Shown here piece after piece: positions 62,977 to 64,000 of a stretch of DNA of 64,000 nt. The position numbers were made by a program, and so were the translations under genes. Every line of letters begins with the position of its first letter. Positions within the stretch are counted from its first letter, which is position 1. This stretch comes from Nemertoderma westbladi (taxonomy: Eukaryota; Xenacoelomorpha; Nemertodermatida; Nemertodermatidae): contig JAUCBJ010001846.1 in NCBI GenBank assembly GCA_032718475.1, forward strand, positions 496,001 through 560,000. Reading direction: 5' to 3'. The notes beneath the pieces are model-generated. The model saw only the letters and a program-made list of their open reading frames with translations. It had not been told where the DNA came from and searched no databases.

Positions 62977-64000
62977 TTAAATGATTGATGCAGGTAATTC
63001 ACCTACCAAATCAGGGGCAATGCCAATATAAGTGGAGGGGGTAAGGGCTTGTAACTGTTTTTTATCCGCGTTGGGAATAGACAACCCCTCAACGAATGTG
63101 GCAATGGTTTGTTGGTCAATCGTGTGGCCACGCGTTAAGTGTTTAAGCTTTTCATAGGCATCTGCGATGCCATGCTTTCGCATCACAGTTTGAATAGGTT
63201 CAGCCAATAACATCCATGCACCTGACAGGTCTTTTTCAATCGCTTTTTGGTTAATTTCAAGTTTATTTAACCCTTTTTTCAGGCCAAAAAAACCAAGCGC
63301 CATATAACCTGTAGCTGTTCCCATGTTACGAATGGCGGTGGAGTCAGATAAATCACGCTGATAGCGTGAAATAGGTAATTTTTCAGATAGGTGAGAAAAA
63401 ACAGCATTACTTAACCCTAAATTACCCTCTGCATTTTCAAAATCAATGGGGTTTACCTTATGGGGCATGGTTGAAGAACCCACCTCGTTTGCCTTTAATT
63501 TTTGGGTAAAATAATTCAGCGAAATATACCCCCAACAATCACGTGATAAATCCATTAAAACACTATTAATACGAATACAAGCATGCCCAAATTCCGCCAT
63601 GTAATCGTGCGGTTCAATTTGGGTAGTCAAAAGTTGTGGGTACAGCTTTAAACTTGCCATAAATGATTGGCTAACTGATACCCAGTCAATTTGGGGGTAG
63701 GCCGCCACGTGGGCATTAAAATTACCCACTGCCCCATTGAATTTACCATAAATCTTTACCCTTTTTAACAAAAGCGCTTGGGTATACAAGCGTTTGGCAA
63801 ACACAGCAATCTCTTTACCTAGCGTGGTGGGTGAGGCAGCTTGGCCATGGGTGCGAGAAAGCATAGCCACATTTTTGTGCGCATGGCTGAAGGTTTTAAG
63901 CTGTTGGTAGATATTTTCAATATCAATTAGCAGTTGGTCACACGATGCTTTTAGCATCAAAGCATGCGAGACATTGTTGATATCCTCAGAGGTGCACGCA
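62977..64000 (-). CDS. purB: Adenylosuccinate lyase, 5' end beyond window
   Basis: PurB cleaves SAICAR and adenylosuccinate in purine synthesis. The C-terminal 341 residues or so are present; the frame is open to the window edge (CTSEDINNVSHALML near 63950-64000). The catalytic HGQAASPTTLGKE block and the signature loop GSSTMPHKVNPIDFENAEGN are intact. The E. coli-type (longer) form is suggested. It ends 7 bases before the map start. Confidence 0.95.
   Translation of the reverse strand, partial: ACTSEDINNVSHALMLKASCDQLLIDIENIYQQLKTFSHAHKNVAMLSRTHGQAASPTTLGKEIAVFAKRLYTQALLLKRVKIYGKFNGAVGNFNAHVAAYPQIDWVSVSQSFMASLKLYPQLLTTQIEPHDYMAEFGHACIRINSVLMDLSRDCWGYISLNYFTQKLKANEVGSSTMPHKVNPIDFENAEGNLGLSNAVFSHLSEKLPISRYQRDLSDSTAIRNMGTATGYMALGFFGLKKGLNKLEINQKAIEKDLSGAWMLLAEPIQTVMRKHGIADAYEKLKHLTRGHTIDQQTIATFVEGLSIPNADKKQLQALTPSTYIGIAPDLVGELPASII

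Overview
The window looks like a chromosomal segment of a low-G+C gammaproteobacterium. The order thrS-infC-rpmI-rplT-pheS-pheT-ihfA-merR, the hemA-prfA-prmC run and a his operon running into tatABC are all typical of that class. Housekeeping genes are intact and tightly packed, often with ATGA overlaps. The accessory regions are full of frameshifted or nonsense-broken genes, which suggests a lineage that has recently taken up, and is now losing, mobile and defence DNA. I cannot name the species.

Layout. 1-4.3 kb (+): the end of a BatD-like gene, a CDGSH protein on the minus strand, panC, and a response regulator. 4.3-9.3 kb (-): an operon hisB-hisH-hisA-hisF-hisE-tatA-(broken small membrane gene)-tatB-tatC-hpt, whose last gene (an HPt protein) meets the response regulator tail to tail. 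9.3-10.3 kb: an internally deleted IS1595-family element with perfect 8-bp target duplications, placed against the hisB start codon. 10.3-14.5 kb: an asparagine-synthase-type amidotransferase, coaE, pilD, ispH. 14.6-15.8 kb: remnants, including a YheO-type PAS gene with a stop codon.

15.8-37.9 kb is a cryptic Mu-like (FluMu-type) prophage. It keeps the protease/scaffold, major capsid, head-tail, sheath, tube, tail chaperone, tape measure, baseplate and fibre genes in Mu order. It has no visible transposase, integrase, terminase or portal. Within it are a canonical A AAA AAG -1 frameshift site in the tail chaperone gene and an internal start for a separate scaffold protein. The gp46-gp47-gp48-fibre-fibre assembly module is present twice: an intact copy at 26.3-29.7 kb and a decaying copy at 32.5-35.6 kb. 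The second copy lies between two 83-bp structured direct repeats, and its homology to the first begins exactly at the edge of one repeat. Nineteen-base direct repeats bracket the capsid-tail block.

37.9-39.8 kb: a NarX-type kinase starting inside one of those repeats, convergent with a frameshifted NarL-type regulator. 39.9-44.3 kb (-): hemA-prfA-prmC-moeB-like-ratA. 44.3-53.3 kb (+): a TPR protein, tRNA-Val, thrS, infC, rpmI, rplT, pheS, pheT, ihfA, a MerR-type regulator and tRNA-Pro. 53.3-57.7 kb: a heavily degraded membrane/coiled-coil gene and two frameshifted glycosyltransferase genes. 57.8-59.6 kb: a divergent PCu(A)C copper chaperone and SCO1 pair (copper delivery to cytochrome oxidase) and a YgjP-type metallopeptidase. 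59.7-61.9 kb: a dead type II restriction-modification system (regulator and endonuclease on +, methyltransferase on -). 62.2-64 kb (-): purB (cut by the window edge) followed by map.
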